Source: Rhodocollybia butyracea (taxonomy: Eukaryota; Basidiomycota; Agaricomycetes; Agaricales; Omphalotaceae). From it: a stretch of 64,000 bases of DNA. Below the pieces are notes generated by a model, which saw nothing but the letters and a program-made list of their open reading frames with translations, was not told where the DNA came from and searched no databases. The position numbers and the translations under genes are program-made. Location: positions 124,001 through 188,000 of the forward strand of contig JADNRY010000030.1 in assembly GCA_015501585.1 (NCBI GenBank). The letters run 5' to 3'. This document shows positions 34,186 to 45,971 of the stretch, piece by piece. The number at the start of each line of letters is the position of its first letter. The stretch's first letter is position 1.

Positions 34186-37100
34186 ATGCCTGGTGTAAAC
34201 TCTCTAACGCGGAGCGTTAGCCTGCGTGTTGGCCCAATTGTATTGGAAACTCTGGTAAAACACTATCTGGAAAAGATAAAGCGGGATTTCCAGTCAAGTA
34301 ATAAGGACGAGGAAAAGCAGGAGACCGTGCGGCTCAGGCAAGATGAGCTAATGTACGACGAGATTTTCACTGTTGTAAAGGTAAGTTCAGTTTACAGTTC
34401 AGAACGTACATCTCGGTAATCGAGTAAATCCAGGCATTCTTAGAGGCGGCCACTTTGTGAGTCTTTTACCTCTGTAACCATCGTTGTCTGTTTGATTGTT
34501 CTTCAGACATTCCGTAGAAGACATTCAGGCGTTCTCTAACACAAGAACACCTTCGCCGCCTTGGGTTCATGTTGTCCGTGTTCGCATACCAATGTCATCC
34601 TGCGACGAAGCTGCTTCGTATCTTATAACTGCGCTCGGTGGCCAGGATATTGCTGCGCGCTTGGTTGGAGGTGTCAAGTGGTGGCAGGTGAGGAGCATCG
34701 ATGGGTAGAGCATTTGATTGGAGCCTCTTCAAGAAATTAATGGGTCTTCAGTGTAGATGCCCAATGGATAACTGCCAAGAAAGACTGGCAGGAAGCAAAG
34801 CGACGGTACAAGGAAAGAGAGAAGACACGTGCCGAACCTTTGGATCAGGCCGAAGACGCAACCTATGACGAAGACATGGATACCATGAGATGTATCTTAT
34901 ATGCTCACGGAGGTGCGTCTTTTCCTTGAATGTCGTTGAAATTTGTTGAGTAACTTTGCCTTCAATGATAGGTGGATACTATTTCGGGAGCGTTGATCAA
35001 GAAAGGTGAAGTTCGTTTGTGGTGTCTAGAAGAACAACGTCTCACTCGCCCCTACAGGTACAGCATTCAACGATACGCAAGAAAGATTAATGGTCGAGTT
35101 CTGGGTACGGAGTTTGTTGATAAGGTTCAATCTTCTTTTAACGTTCGATTTGATAGCAATCAACTATCGACTTGCACCTCAGTATCCCTTTCCTTGTGCA
35201 ATACAGGATCTCGTTGCTGCATGTCAGTTTCCCACCTCTGAACTCGGGTTAACTATACTCATACAATCCGACAGATCTTTATCTGATTCGGCCACCCCCA
35301 GGAGCTTGCCATGCCCCGGTCAAGCCCTCCCATATTGTAGTTGCTGGTGTGTTTTTGATCTGACTATCTGGTCCATTTCGCCTACTTACACGTTGTGATG
35401 TAGGTGATTCTGCAGGCGGTGGTCTCACCCTCGCTCTTCTACAAGTCCTCCGCGACGCCTCGCTTCCTCTTCCCGCTGGGGGTGTTCTGATCTCCCCTTG
35501 GTGAGTTTTACTGAGGCAAATAACGATCTATAGTAACGATATTCTCGATGCTAGGTGCGACATGACACACTCCTTTCCCTCTATACACACAAACACACAA
35601 ACGGACGTGATTCCGCCTTATGGCCTCTCAATGCATAAACCTAGTACGCTTTGGCCTCCGCCGGATGAAGAACTCACCAACCGAATACGAACGGGTTTAC
35701 GAACAAGATTTCGGGCCGTGTTCAAAGGTGAAGGAGATCCTAATGCGAGCGTTGCCTCGCTCGGGCTCAGTGGTCCAGATACTACTCCTATCGCGTCACT
35801 AGGCTTCAAAACGCGTTTATCGAGTGGTACGCTTGATGTGGGCACAACCACTCCTCTTCCACAACCTGCTACTGACGGAGACTCATTCCAATCGAGATCT
35901 CCCCGCGAACCAATCGTTATCAAAGCGCAAAACGGAGAAGTTCTCAGTATACAGCATCAGATTCAACTTTATACCACGAACACGTTATTGGGTCACCCAT
36001 TGGTCAGTCCTGCGTTAGGATACTTAGGTGGTCTACCGCCTTTGATGGTGGTGATTAGTGACAGAGAGGTACTGAGAGACGAGGGAATCTATATGTATTA
36101 CATTTCTTCTATCTTGTTACTGCATGCTAATCATCTTTCCAAAATATATAGGGCGCATAAAGCTGCTCATCCAGACCAATTCCCAATTAGAGACGCAACA
36201 AAAGAGTTATATCCGGCTCTGTATGGCATTGAGGAGAGGTTCAAGAAACCAACACCGGTGCATTTGCAAGTATACGATGGTGTGTAACCTTTCAAGACAA
36301 CAACTGTAGAAGATCCTGATCTGCTTGTAGATACCGCGCACGTTCTCCCTGTCCTTTTTTCATTCACTACCCCAGCCAAATACTGTTTTCGAGCCATGGC
36401 TATCTTCTGTAAATACGTGACAGGGGTGTCACTATCCCAGGCGATCTTTCCTCCGCTACTTCACAATTAACTACTGGACCAAAGTCTCAAAATACACCTC
36501 AGGCTGCGACTGGTGATTCGGCTTCTGGAGGCTTGTTCTCCTTACCCCGATCGCCGCGATCAGTTGGTTCATTTACCAGCAGGCTATCAATCCGGAGGAA
36601 GGGAAGAACGAGTGAGTCTAGACCAGATCTGAAAAGGTCTGCTTCGGAACACCAAGGATCCAAATCATCTTCATCATCGGTTAGTCGGGGCAAGGGAAAG
36701 GCTAGGTCATTTTCCATCCCGCGGTTGAGGAAGCAGGCGTCAACTGTTGGTCAAGATGTTGAAGCAGAGGAAAATTCGTTTTATCCACGTAATGAGAGAG
36801 GGAAAAGTGAACAAATCATGACACCGAAAAAAGAGCTTACTGGAATTTCTCCAGTACCTCCGTTGCCACTGCCGTCCGCGCTCAAGTTTTCCGCCCAGCA
36901 AACTCATTCTCCACCAGCATCGCTGTCAAGCAACTCACTATTGCGGAGTTCTTCGTTCATGGCCGGTCTAGACAACGATAGTCCAAACGCGGTATCTTCT
37001 TCACCGAGCATGTTCTCGCTGGCACTGGGCACTGCACAGGGTACAATAATCAGTGCGATAAATCAGTCTGTAACTGACGGAAAGCCTTCGCCAGCTTCAT

Positions 37101-38323
37101 CATCATCCTCGATCGTACATGGCAATCGCGCTAACGACGTAGAAATCGTGAGTATAGAGGGCTTACCCTTCGTTCCATCGCCAGCTCCCACACTACCGCC
37201 ATCTTCATCCATGCCTAATAACCCGCATTCCCATCTTCGTCGGGAATTCAGTGAAGATAAGAATGGATTCAAAGAACAGATTGACAATGAACGGTGTGCA
37301 GGAGACCCAATAGTCTATTCTGAGACTGCTGTGAGGATTTATCCCCTTTTCTTGAGCATACATTTTTGATACTATGTTGATTTCTTCTAGGATTTTCCTT
37401 CTTTGTACACCTCCATCATGATTCGCGAGCGGGTATCTACTCGGGGTGTTATACGTCCACTTGAACCTTGGTCTTCGCTCCCCGCACTCAACGTACCACC
37501 ACAGCAGATCGGCGAGATCTCTGAGCTCTCTCTACGGAGATACATTGCGGGCCGAACACTATTTGATAACAAGTTTGCTAGTACGATCAAAGCGATCGAG
37601 AAACGACGCAAGAAACACCTAAAGAAGGCAAGGAAAGACACGATAAAAAACATGAGTGCCTTGAAGGGGAGCGTAGAGAGGGAGAGAGAGAAATTGAAGA
37701 GCGACGACAGCAAGACCCACGGTAACAGCGACAAGTCTGAAATAACTTCACCATCGTCCAAGGATAAAGGAGATACACACGACGAAGCACCATTCTCAAT
37801 CAAAACAGCCCTTCTTGCCTCCTCTGGCTGGTCTTGGTCCTGGGCATTAGATCAGAATGAACATCCACCCCCGAGTAGTCTCGTTGCTCGCCGGGACACG
37901 CATGAGGCGCTGATGCTTGCAAGAATTGCGGATCAGGCGGTTTTACAAGACGAGCAAGTAGGAGGACTAGAAGGCGCGATGACTGGTAATAATTTGTGGA
38001 GTCTCGTGGTTGGTTATTTGACACCAGGAGGCGGAAGTGATGCAGTGGGGACAGGTAGCGGCAGAGAGAAGGAGAACATTGAGCGAGAGAGGGAAGGAGT
38101 GACACCAGAATCGACTCCAAGTCGATGGAAAGGAAAGGCCAAGGCTGATGCTGATCACGGAACTGCCAACGAAGCTAGGAGTACTTTCAATCTCTCATCA
38201 CCTTCTTTCTCGCCTTCAAAGCTCGGACTCGGGAAGATCGCATTCCGTTCCAAGCTGACTTCTATCGGCTCGCTCCATAAAGCTTCCGTGTCCCAGAAAC
38301 CAGAACACCCAGAACCGGAGTGA
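34186..38323 (+). CDS. HSL-type alpha/beta hydrolase with long C-terminal extension
   Basis: The N-terminal half is a hormone-sensitive-lipase-type hydrolase: oxyanion motif [32 protein letters not shown], nucleophile Ser in [23 protein letters not shown], Asp in [14 protein letters not shown] and His in [13 protein letters not shown]. Such enzymes cleave carboxylic esters, often acylglycerols or sterol esters. An insert of about 120 residues lies between ISPWCDM and the Asp. After the His, about 600 more residues follow: a Ser-rich stretch, then a conserved-looking [17 protein letters not shown] block and a charged coil ([16 protein letters not shown]). Near 36423-36426 (GGGG) the frame jumps by one base. 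Either one G is missing or a 32-nt intron (36409-36440) is removed. If neither is true, the protein ends at 36471. Confidence 0.82.
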
Positions 38324-38475
38324 TTTGGACCTCCCGGTTTGTCCTTCTGCAGGAGGAGGATTAGCTATTTATTGATTTATTTATTTTGTTGCCCGAATAG
38401 AGTATGAATCGTCGCGTCTCAAGATCTCATCTTTCGGACAAACTCCCAGTTACTAAGCGTAGCTCCACACAATTA

Positions 38476-39872
38476 CTACAGTTTGGGCTTCCCTTCCTTC
38501 AATAACTCGTCACCTTCTCCAGCGTCGATTACTATTCGTCGTGCGATTTCACCATACAGTTCAACGGATGTCGCATATATGGTCGCATTGGCTGAGGATG
38601 CCTGTCGTCTTGCAGCGCGCGCAGCAATGCCTTGTGAGATGATACTCCCCTACAAGTAAAAGAGTTGAAAGCGTGAAACAAAGAGGGAGAACTGAATAAC
38701 AAACTCTAAACAACATCCAGCTCCTAACAAACACGATATCTTTCAGAGGGTAATCCAGCTTCATGCGCTTACAATATTCCTTTTCTAATATTTCGAGCTG
38801 TACCGGTGAAGCCTTTTCTCCGCCCTTCCCAGCCCCGGTAGTAGTGTTAGTCGCGATACCATTGAACGCCCGGACATTGTCCCGGAAAAAGCCGTCCTTT
38901 GGTAGATGTCCTGGTTTGATACTCCAAGGCTGCGTCAAATTCCCAAAATCTGCCAAAGGACTCCCGATGGTCGAGAGTTCCCAATCCAAAATTCCAATAA
39001 CTCTATTCTCCGTCGGGTGAAAGACGAGATTGTCGAGTTTATAGTCGCCATGAACGATCCGTCTTCCCATGTTTGACTCGTCAGGAAGATGAGCCTGGAA
39101 CCACTGTAACATTGAGCCATAATGAGGAATCTGCTGAACAGGTTCGTTCGTGTCAACGTCTCGTGTCTTGCCTTGGATATCTGCGATTTTAGTGAATGCT
39201 CGCAGCTGGCGAGGAAAATATGCCTGTGGAGGGCCGTACTCTCCTAGACCAATCTCAACTGGGTTAACAGACGAGAGAGATGTTAAAGCGTGGATAGAAG
39301 CCAGCCAGCACTGTTCTCTGTCCTCTGGAGACATATCGAGTAACCGAGCGTCTTCGAATATTCGCCCGTCAAGAAATTGCATAACGTAGAATGGTGTACC
39401 GATTATAGAGGAATCTTCGCATAAAAGATATGGTTCTGGTACTGGTACACGTTTGGAAGCGGGGGTAGTAGGACGAAGATTATACTGATGTAAAGCGTGC
39501 AGAACGGTGTATTCACGTTCTACTTGATGAGCTGTTTGTGTAAGAAGCTGACCGGCTGGCTTTTTGCGAAGAACGTAGCGTTTGGTACTGCGCGACAAGG
39601 TGAGGACGGGTGCATGATACAAATGAAGACGTACCTGGCGTCTGTTAGAAAGTATGTAGGGTTTGACTGTCCAAACTAAGAAAAACATATGAACATCTTG
39701 TTCGATTTCCTTGATAAACGCGTACTTTGAACTGCTTCACTGCAAGAGGTAATCTGATACCGTCTAAATTGTGCGCTAGGTATTTCTGGAGTGCATCCAC
39801 ATCAATAGACGCTCTGATTTCTCCGTAACCGCTTCCTCTTGCTTGTATCGGTTTCTCCGCTGCGTCCGACAT
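38476..39872 (-). CDS. ACAD10/ACAD11-type phosphotransferase (APH domain)
   Basis: Four minus-strand exons start MSDAAEKPIQ and end at a TAG at 38476-38478. Kinase-like blocks: VKQFKFGQSNPTYFL, RYVLRKKPAGQLL, VEREYTVLHAL, CEDSSIIGTPFYVMQFLDGR, catalytic loop IVHGDYKLDNLVFHP and metal-binding LDWELSTIGSPLADFG. The C terminus keeps RGSIISQGIAARAA. This is the aminoglycoside-phosphotransferase-like half that is fused to an acyl-CoA dehydrogenase in animal ACAD10/11. There the kinase half phosphorylates 4-hydroxyacyl-CoAs. In this window the domain stands alone, as in many fungi and bacteria. The last intron uses the donor GTTTGT. Confidence 0.88.
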
Positions 39873-40003
39873 GGATGAAAGAAAGAAAGAACAGCAAAGT
39901 CACATTAAGTACGTGGAAATCGGGAATCTCTTGTGCCCGACTACCGGTGCGACGAGCGCTTATCTACTTTATGTATTTATTTTGAACTATCGATTGTGCT
40001 TAA

Positions 40004-41561
40004 TCAATACCTAGGTCCCCCACCGCGCCCTCCATAATCGTCGAGCTTTCCATCATTGATACCAAGGTCCTATTCATTATGTATGAGCACTTTATTTGGT
40101 ACATCCCGAGAGTAGTAAGCATACCTTTGGCGCAAACGGCCATGCGTCGAATGCTTTGACAATTTCAGCCCAATCATATACAGTCAAGTCCCGAACCGCT
40201 TTGTCGTCGATTTTAAACTCTTTCAATTTAGGTAGAAGCGACTTGGCCCCAGGACCCAAGTCTCTGTGAGGAATATGAGCTCGAGAAAGCAAAGCAGACT
40301 CAATTCCACTCACTCGATGCACTTCGTCAGCGGCGTCGCCTTGCGCACAAACAAGCGACGACAGCAATAATCCCACATTTCTAGTTTTGTTTCATCGATT
40401 ATTCGCTCTTCCAAAGGAATGATCTCTATAGCTAGGAAAGGATTGCCAACTTGTCGGTTTGTGACCTTCGTCGAGTTTTTTGGTGGTGTTGGGTGGAAAT
40501 GCTTCGCAAACGGCCGCAGTTCCTCATCCATTAGCGGCTTGAGGCTTGCAGTTGCGGACGCCATAACACTAAGTTTACATCGCATCGTGGTATGGGAAGG
40601 AGGGGCATTTAACCTCTGGACACCGGTGAGCAACCAAATGTAACAGCGTAAAACTAGGATTTACCTCCCAGACGTATTGACTCAACAGGTAATTCATTTT
40701 TATCCGTCCAAACTTGTGTAGCCAACTCCTGCTTGGGACAAGTCGCAAGAGTTGGGCAATCAACTGTTCACCATAAACGGTGATAGGAAGATGGGAGATA
40801 AATTGTAGCGTCGGGTGTACTAGAAGAGATAACCCCAAATATTTGAGTATTGCCGATGTATGATGTTGAAATACAGAGCTGACCTCCCTGATCCCAATCT
40901 ATAACTTCTACATCATCTAACAGACCTTGTTGCTCTATTCGAGCGAATGCGTCCCACTCGAGGGCAGTAACGGGTATTATTTTGACACGGGGATCCAGTT
41001 CAGCAAGAGGCTAGAGACCACGGTAAATTTCTGTAGAGAGACATGATGATTCACCTACCAGTAAATAGTCTAGATACTTGGGCTCTTGCTCCAAGATAAT
41101 TAGTTTCTTTATACGTTCTTTCGGCAAAGCCAGCAGAGATCGTGTTAGTTGGCCAGGTCCTACACTGTTCAGTTAGAGTTTACTATTTCGATAGAAAAAA
41201 TAGACGTACCTGGAAATGCTTCGACGATTACTTTATCTTTACTACCTTCGGGAACGAAAAGGTCGGCCATAACAGCCGCCGAGTCTGGATTCGAGATAGA
41301 GATGCGGTCATTGACAGGAACCCAGGAGAAAATTTGACGCCATTGGTCTCTAGGCGGAAGATGTGTCTTGTCTGCTGCAGCGTCAGGATGGGTGGTGTAA
41401 CGATTTCCCTGTCTGTTTACCCTCTTTAGTCTCTCAGTTTCGCCTGTACCAGCATTGGCTGAAGTCCTTATTTGATGTTGACGAAGTAAACACGACGAAG
41501 CAGAAAGCCCCGGAAGACGATGGACGCGTAGTACCCTTGAGCGTGAACAGGCAAAAGACAT
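40004..41561 (-). CDS. KsgA/Dim1-family rRNA adenine dimethyltransferase-like protein (mtTFB type)
   Basis: Minus-strand exons join from MSFACSRSRVLRVHRLPG, an Arg/Ser-rich likely mitochondrial presequence, to a TGA at 40004-40006. SAM-binding motif I is VIVEAFPGPGQLTRSLLAL, followed by IILEQEPKYLDYLLPLAEL (motif II) and HLPITVYGEQLIAQLL, the position of the NLPY-type catalytic motif, here changed to HLPI. That loss of the Asn and of the aromatic residue suggests a transcription factor or assembly role (yeast Mtf1, animal TFB2M) rather than an active methylase, which is inference. A C-terminal helical half follows. The start codon is only 53 bp from that of the divergent RSA4 gene. Confidence 0.75.
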
Positions 41562-41614
41562 AAAGTTTTAGCGCCCGTGGATCACAAGAAAATTTCTTCT
41601 TTTAGAACATCATA
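41562..41614. promoter_or_regulatory. 53-bp divergent spacer between mtTFB-like and RSA4 start codons
   Basis: The two start codons are separated by 53 bp, so both 5' UTRs and the core promoter must fit here or overlap the other gene. A joint control of mitochondrial and cytosolic ribosome production is an attractive reading, but unproven. Confidence 0.5.
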
Positions 41615-43606
41615 ATGGCAACCTTACTTCCTCCTCCAAAACGACAAAAAGTCTACCATGGTATTCCAGAGCCAGAGCCAGAACCTCCAAAACTATCCCG
41701 CAATATTCTTGTTCGATTTGTATCAGAAGACGATGGTTCTGCATTGGCTCCTGCGGTCAATCTACCTGCAGATGTATCCAGAGAAGGCTTGGAGGTTTTA
41801 TTAAATAAACTAACAGTGCGTTAAACTCTTTAAAATCTCTGGAATAATGCCGAAATTTGCGCAGAAATCCGATGAACCTGTCCCCTTCTCTTTTCATGTC
41901 GATTGCCCTGAAGATGCAGCACCGGGACCTACGCGAATAGTCATCTCAAAATCAATACAGTCTGACATTCTGAATCATCCTATACACGCAGATTCTTTCA
42001 CAGAGGAAGATGTCTTCGTCGTACGATGCTCGCCGCAGAGCGTATTTCGTGTTCGACCTGCAACAAGATGCTCAGCTAGTCTTAGCGGGCATTCTTCACC
42101 AATCCTCTGTGCTTCATTTTCACCGACAGGAGCTCTGTTAGCCACGGGATCAGGTGATGCAACTGCGCGTTTATGGGATTTGAATACAGAAACACCATCA
42201 CACACATTGGTTGGGCATAAAGGCTGGGTTTTGTGCGTAGAATGGGAAGCTAGGGAGAGAATACTTGCTACTGGAGGACATGATGGACATGTTCGCGATT
42301 CCTCTCTCGTCTTAACGCGTTCAAACTTATCTCCTCAAGCGTTCTAGGTGCGCTTGTGGGATCCCAAAGCTGGTAAACCTCTCGGAGATGCGCTGAAAGG
42401 TCATACAAAATGGATCACGTCCTTGACTTGGGAGCCAATACATCTGTATGTTCACTTTAGGTGCTTTTTCGAACTGACAATGAGGCGTGCATTAGGAATC
42501 CCACATCTCCGCGATTGGCATCGTCCTCAAAAGACGGAACCGTTCGCGTATGGTCTACCCTGACGAGAAAAGTCGAATATACGCTCGGCGGCCATACGGT
42601 TCGCAGTTATCTTCGTTGCTATCTCCTGTTTGATTAATCATATCTAGGCCAGTGTGAATGTCGTGAAATGGGGCGGCGGCGGAACCGGTGGATTCGGTCT
42701 CAAGAAAGGTGTCCTATATACCGCTTCAAGTGACCGAACTGTAAGAGTGTGGGATGCCGACAATGTATGTTCTCTTAGACTATTTGTGATCTTCGATATC
42801 CATTTTAGCTAGGGTCGTCAATTACATGTTCTTAAAGATCATGCTCACTGGGTAACAACTTTGACCTTGAACACTGACTTCGTTTTGCGAACGGGTCCTT
42901 TTGACCACACTGGAAAACGCCCTGTCAATGATGAAGAAGGTGTGTATCTTGCTTTGCGGCAAACTAAAGGTCTAACTTTCATCCAAAGCACAACAAATGG
43001 CGCTAAAGCGCTATACTGCCGTCCTGGCTACTTCCCCAGAATTGCTCGTTACTGGCTCTGATGATCACACCCTTTTCCTATGGTCACTGTTTCCCTCTTC
43101 GGTGCCAACGACCGATACAGCCCCATCTCAAGGGAAGCTTAAACCAATAACCAGATTGACTGGGCACCAGCGACAGATATCTCATGTCGTATTTTCTCCA
43201 GATGGAAGATGGGCTGCCTCATCTTCTTGGGACAGCTCGATACGACTATGGGAGGGCCGTACAGGCAAGTTTGTAGCAACGTTAAGAGGACACGTGGGTG
43301 CTGTCTATCGGCTTGCTTGGAGTGCGGATGGTAGAATGCTCGTTAGCGCGAGTAAGGATGCTACCGTAAAGGTAATAAACTTTTGGAGATTAAACGCAGA
43401 GCACTAACGCATGCTCCTCACAGATATGGGATCTCAAAACATACAAGCTGAAGGTTGATCTTCCTGGTCATACTGATGAAGTATACTGTGTGGATTTCGT
43501 CGCAGACAAAGTCGTCAGTGGGGAAGAGATAAGCATGTTAAAATGTGAGTCATTCCTGCTTGTTCTTGATTCTTGTCTTGACTGTGCGGTCAGATGGAAG
43601 AACTGA
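41615..43606 (+). CDS. RSA4: Rsa4/Notchless (NLE1), 60S ribosome assembly WD40 protein, one base missing
   Basis: The N terminus carries the NLE domain (SRNILVRFVSEDDGSALAPA to GLEVLLNKL), followed by a WD40 propeller: SLSGHSSPILCASFSPTGAL, TLVGHKGWVLCVEWEA, LKGHTKWITSLTWEPIHL, TLGGHTASVNVVKWG, LKDHAHWVTTLTL, LTGHQRQISHVVFSPDG, LRGHVGAVYRLAWSADG and LPGHTDEVYCVDFVADK. Rsa4 binds pre-60S particles and, through its NLE domain, the Rea1/Mdn1 AAA ATPase that removes it. Two introns use the donor GTTCGC. In the last WD unit AGT GGG G AAG AGA is found at 43518-43526 where AGT GGG GGA AGA GAT (SGGRDKHVK) is expected, so one G is missing. RSA4 is essential in yeast, so a sequence error is likelier than a dead gene. 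Confidence 0.92.
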
Positions 43607-43952
43607 CAAGGAAGTCGAAAAGAGTCGGATCGTTGTCTAGTCCTACCTTTATCTTGGCTACCTATGTAGTACTTACATCAAAAACCCAAGCCAACCGCTT
43701 GGATACGTATATTGTCCTCTTAGTCAATTAACGTTAGAGGACTCCTTTTCGTTTTCATTCACGGTGTTCTGAGGTCTCCGTTCACACAATTTGAGCACGT
43801 CGTCGTAAGTTGGAACCTGTCAGCGCCGCGGGTTGCTTAATATTTACGGACCGATCAAAATTTTAAGCCTTATCCTATATCTACCACGTCCCTGCGCTAA
43901 TGCTTGTTCCATTTATCCTCTCTCAACTGTAGATTTTCTTGCTTGCTCTTTA

Positions 43953-45372
43953 ATGATTACGACTTCGTATCACCGATTCCGCTCTCTCGTCTTCGTGGCC
44001 ATTATTGTCGCATTCTTATATCTACTTTATTCCAAACTCATTGCCAACAATACTTCTGGGCCACCATATTCGCTCTATGCCGCCTTGAAGAAACAAGAGC
44101 AAAAGACTGCTCGAAAATTTCTAGAGAGTCTTCAACTCATAGAAGCCCAGAAAGACAACCCAAAATTTGTACTGTTCCGACAGCAGGAGGGACTCGATTT
44201 TGGCAGCCAGGCTTGTTATGTTCATTCCATATCGAAGAACATGGCTAATCTTCATCATAGGCACAAGAAATCTTACTATACCATCATTTGGCCTTGCAAG
44301 GAAACAGAATATTCATTTATCAACCATTTGAGTGGAAATCGCGCAAAGAACAACTTCCACTGTCAGCTTTTCTCCTCGGCGTCACCCAGGAGCGCGCTGT
44401 TCCTTCGTCCTTTGTAGAGGAACTATGTCCAAAAACGTCGATTGATGTCGCCCGTCTCAAAGTCGACCTCTCACAGCCAGAAATGTGGAAAAGTACCATA
44501 AATACGTTGCAGAAGAGGAAGGAAACGTGCATAATTATGAGCAATCCTATCATAGATTCAAAGTTAGTGAGAGCTTTATTGGTCGATCTATTTGTCTAAT
44601 CTTGGTTTATATATGTAGCTTTCTTTCGTCACCTGCTGGACATTCTGTATGGCCTCTCTTTCAGAAATACGTAGCTCGTTATTTCCGATGGTCTACCCAA
44701 GTGTTGGATATCGTGGACCGCACGCATACCCACTTAGATCTCCGGCGGCATTTTTACAGCCTTGAGGGCGAACCTTACATGGTTTTACATCTGCGACGAG
44801 GTGCGTGAAAATCAAACTGGACCTATAGAAAGGACTCTTATGTTTTTGTAGGGGATTTTCATAAGCAGTGCAAAACCATTGCGCAGCAACAATTGGGGTT
44901 CACGAAATGGAATACGCTTCCAGCTATCTCATCCGCAACGTTATTTCCACGACTAAACCCTGCAAACGCCACATCAGTGATGGACCACTGCTACCCAAGT
45001 CTCTCCCGCATAATGGAAGCGATAGATCAGCAGGCTCATCGTAAACCCCATATCCGTGCCCTGCACATCATCCACGACGATGCTGCCTCTGTTACTGACA
45101 TATGGAAACTTGAAACTGCTTTGAAAAGCAAACAGCGGGCTGAGCTTTATGGTTGGCCGTACGGTCCTATGAAGAGTATCACGCATTCGGGAATGGTGCC
45201 TTATCAGGCGAACGAACAAGACTTTTCGGTTGGTGTAGATGTTGAGATGGCGCGAAGAGCAGAAGTGTTTATCGGAAATGGGTACTCGAGTTTGACATCA
45301 TATATTGTTGCAATGCGTTTGGGAGGAGATGTTGTAGCTTCGGGGATATCTGATGATATAACTTTGCTTTAA
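43953..45372 (+). CDS. GDP-fucose protein O-fucosyltransferase-like type II membrane protein
   Basis: A short cytosolic tail (MITTSYHRFR) is followed by one membrane segment (LVFVAIIVAFLYLLY) and a lumenal domain. Family-like blocks: KFVLFRQ at the start of the fold, AQEILLYHHLAL with RIFIYQPFEW, the donor-site motif MVLHLRRGDFHKQC, and near the C terminus ARRAEVFIGNGYSSLTSYIV, as in O-fucosyltransferases. A Golgi or ER glycosyltransferase is likely; the acceptor is unknown. Intron 1 (44211-44260) appears to be GC..AG (donor GCTTGT): the exon ends GSQ and the next begins AQEILL, and GT donors nearby break the frame. The ATG at 43953 is chosen because it gives the membrane anchor. Confidence 0.72.
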
Positions 45373-45971
45373 CTAAGTGAACAACTATTTATAGGATTGA
45401 GTGGCTGTCTGGCTGTCTTTCGGGAGACAAAAATGTTGTTGTCTATATAATACATGCTTTCCAAGTAAAGATAGATTGTTGAACGGACTCCCGAATTGCG
45501 GAACAAATCGCATCCTCCTGCACTGTTTTTGTTTGCAGGAGGAACTTCAGCCTGCTCGTACGGCGGGTGCCAAGAACTACCGGTCCAAACGCTATAGGCT
45601 GAACTTGAACAGCTCAGAAATTCAAAGATAGCTCACCAACAGCTCCTTGAGGAAAAAACTTTGAACACCAATGATGAGAACTTTCAGGGTCTCGGCGGAT
45701 GATGATTTCTTGAATCTTGATTCAAAAGGGTTCTATGAATGAACATAAATCACACCCACAGAGATGGCCCGAGCTTTCTCCTTCTCTTCTTCTCTACTTC
45801 CGCCTCTCCCCCGCCGTGCAAGGATACCGCTGGAGCAAGTTTTTTGTTTCGTCCCCCTTCGTTTGCTGCTGACTTGGTTCCAGTTTCATCTCGCGACCCA
45901 CACCGGCTTCATAAGTCTCGTTACGCTTGAGCTCTGCTCGCGAAATAAGCCTTTACTGTCCTTTCTCCAAC
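45373..45971. other. intergenic, promoter of bHLH gene
   Basis: About 600 bases with no supported gene. The last 200 bases are CT-rich, as in the leaders of other genes here. Confidence 0.45.

Noticed and set aside
43518..43526. Programmed frameshifting as the normal way to express RSA4 and the other interrupted genes
   Set aside because: No slippery heptamer with a downstream pseudoknot was recognised, and unrelated genes share only G runs; missing bases in the sequence are far simpler. Kept only as an alternative in the findings.
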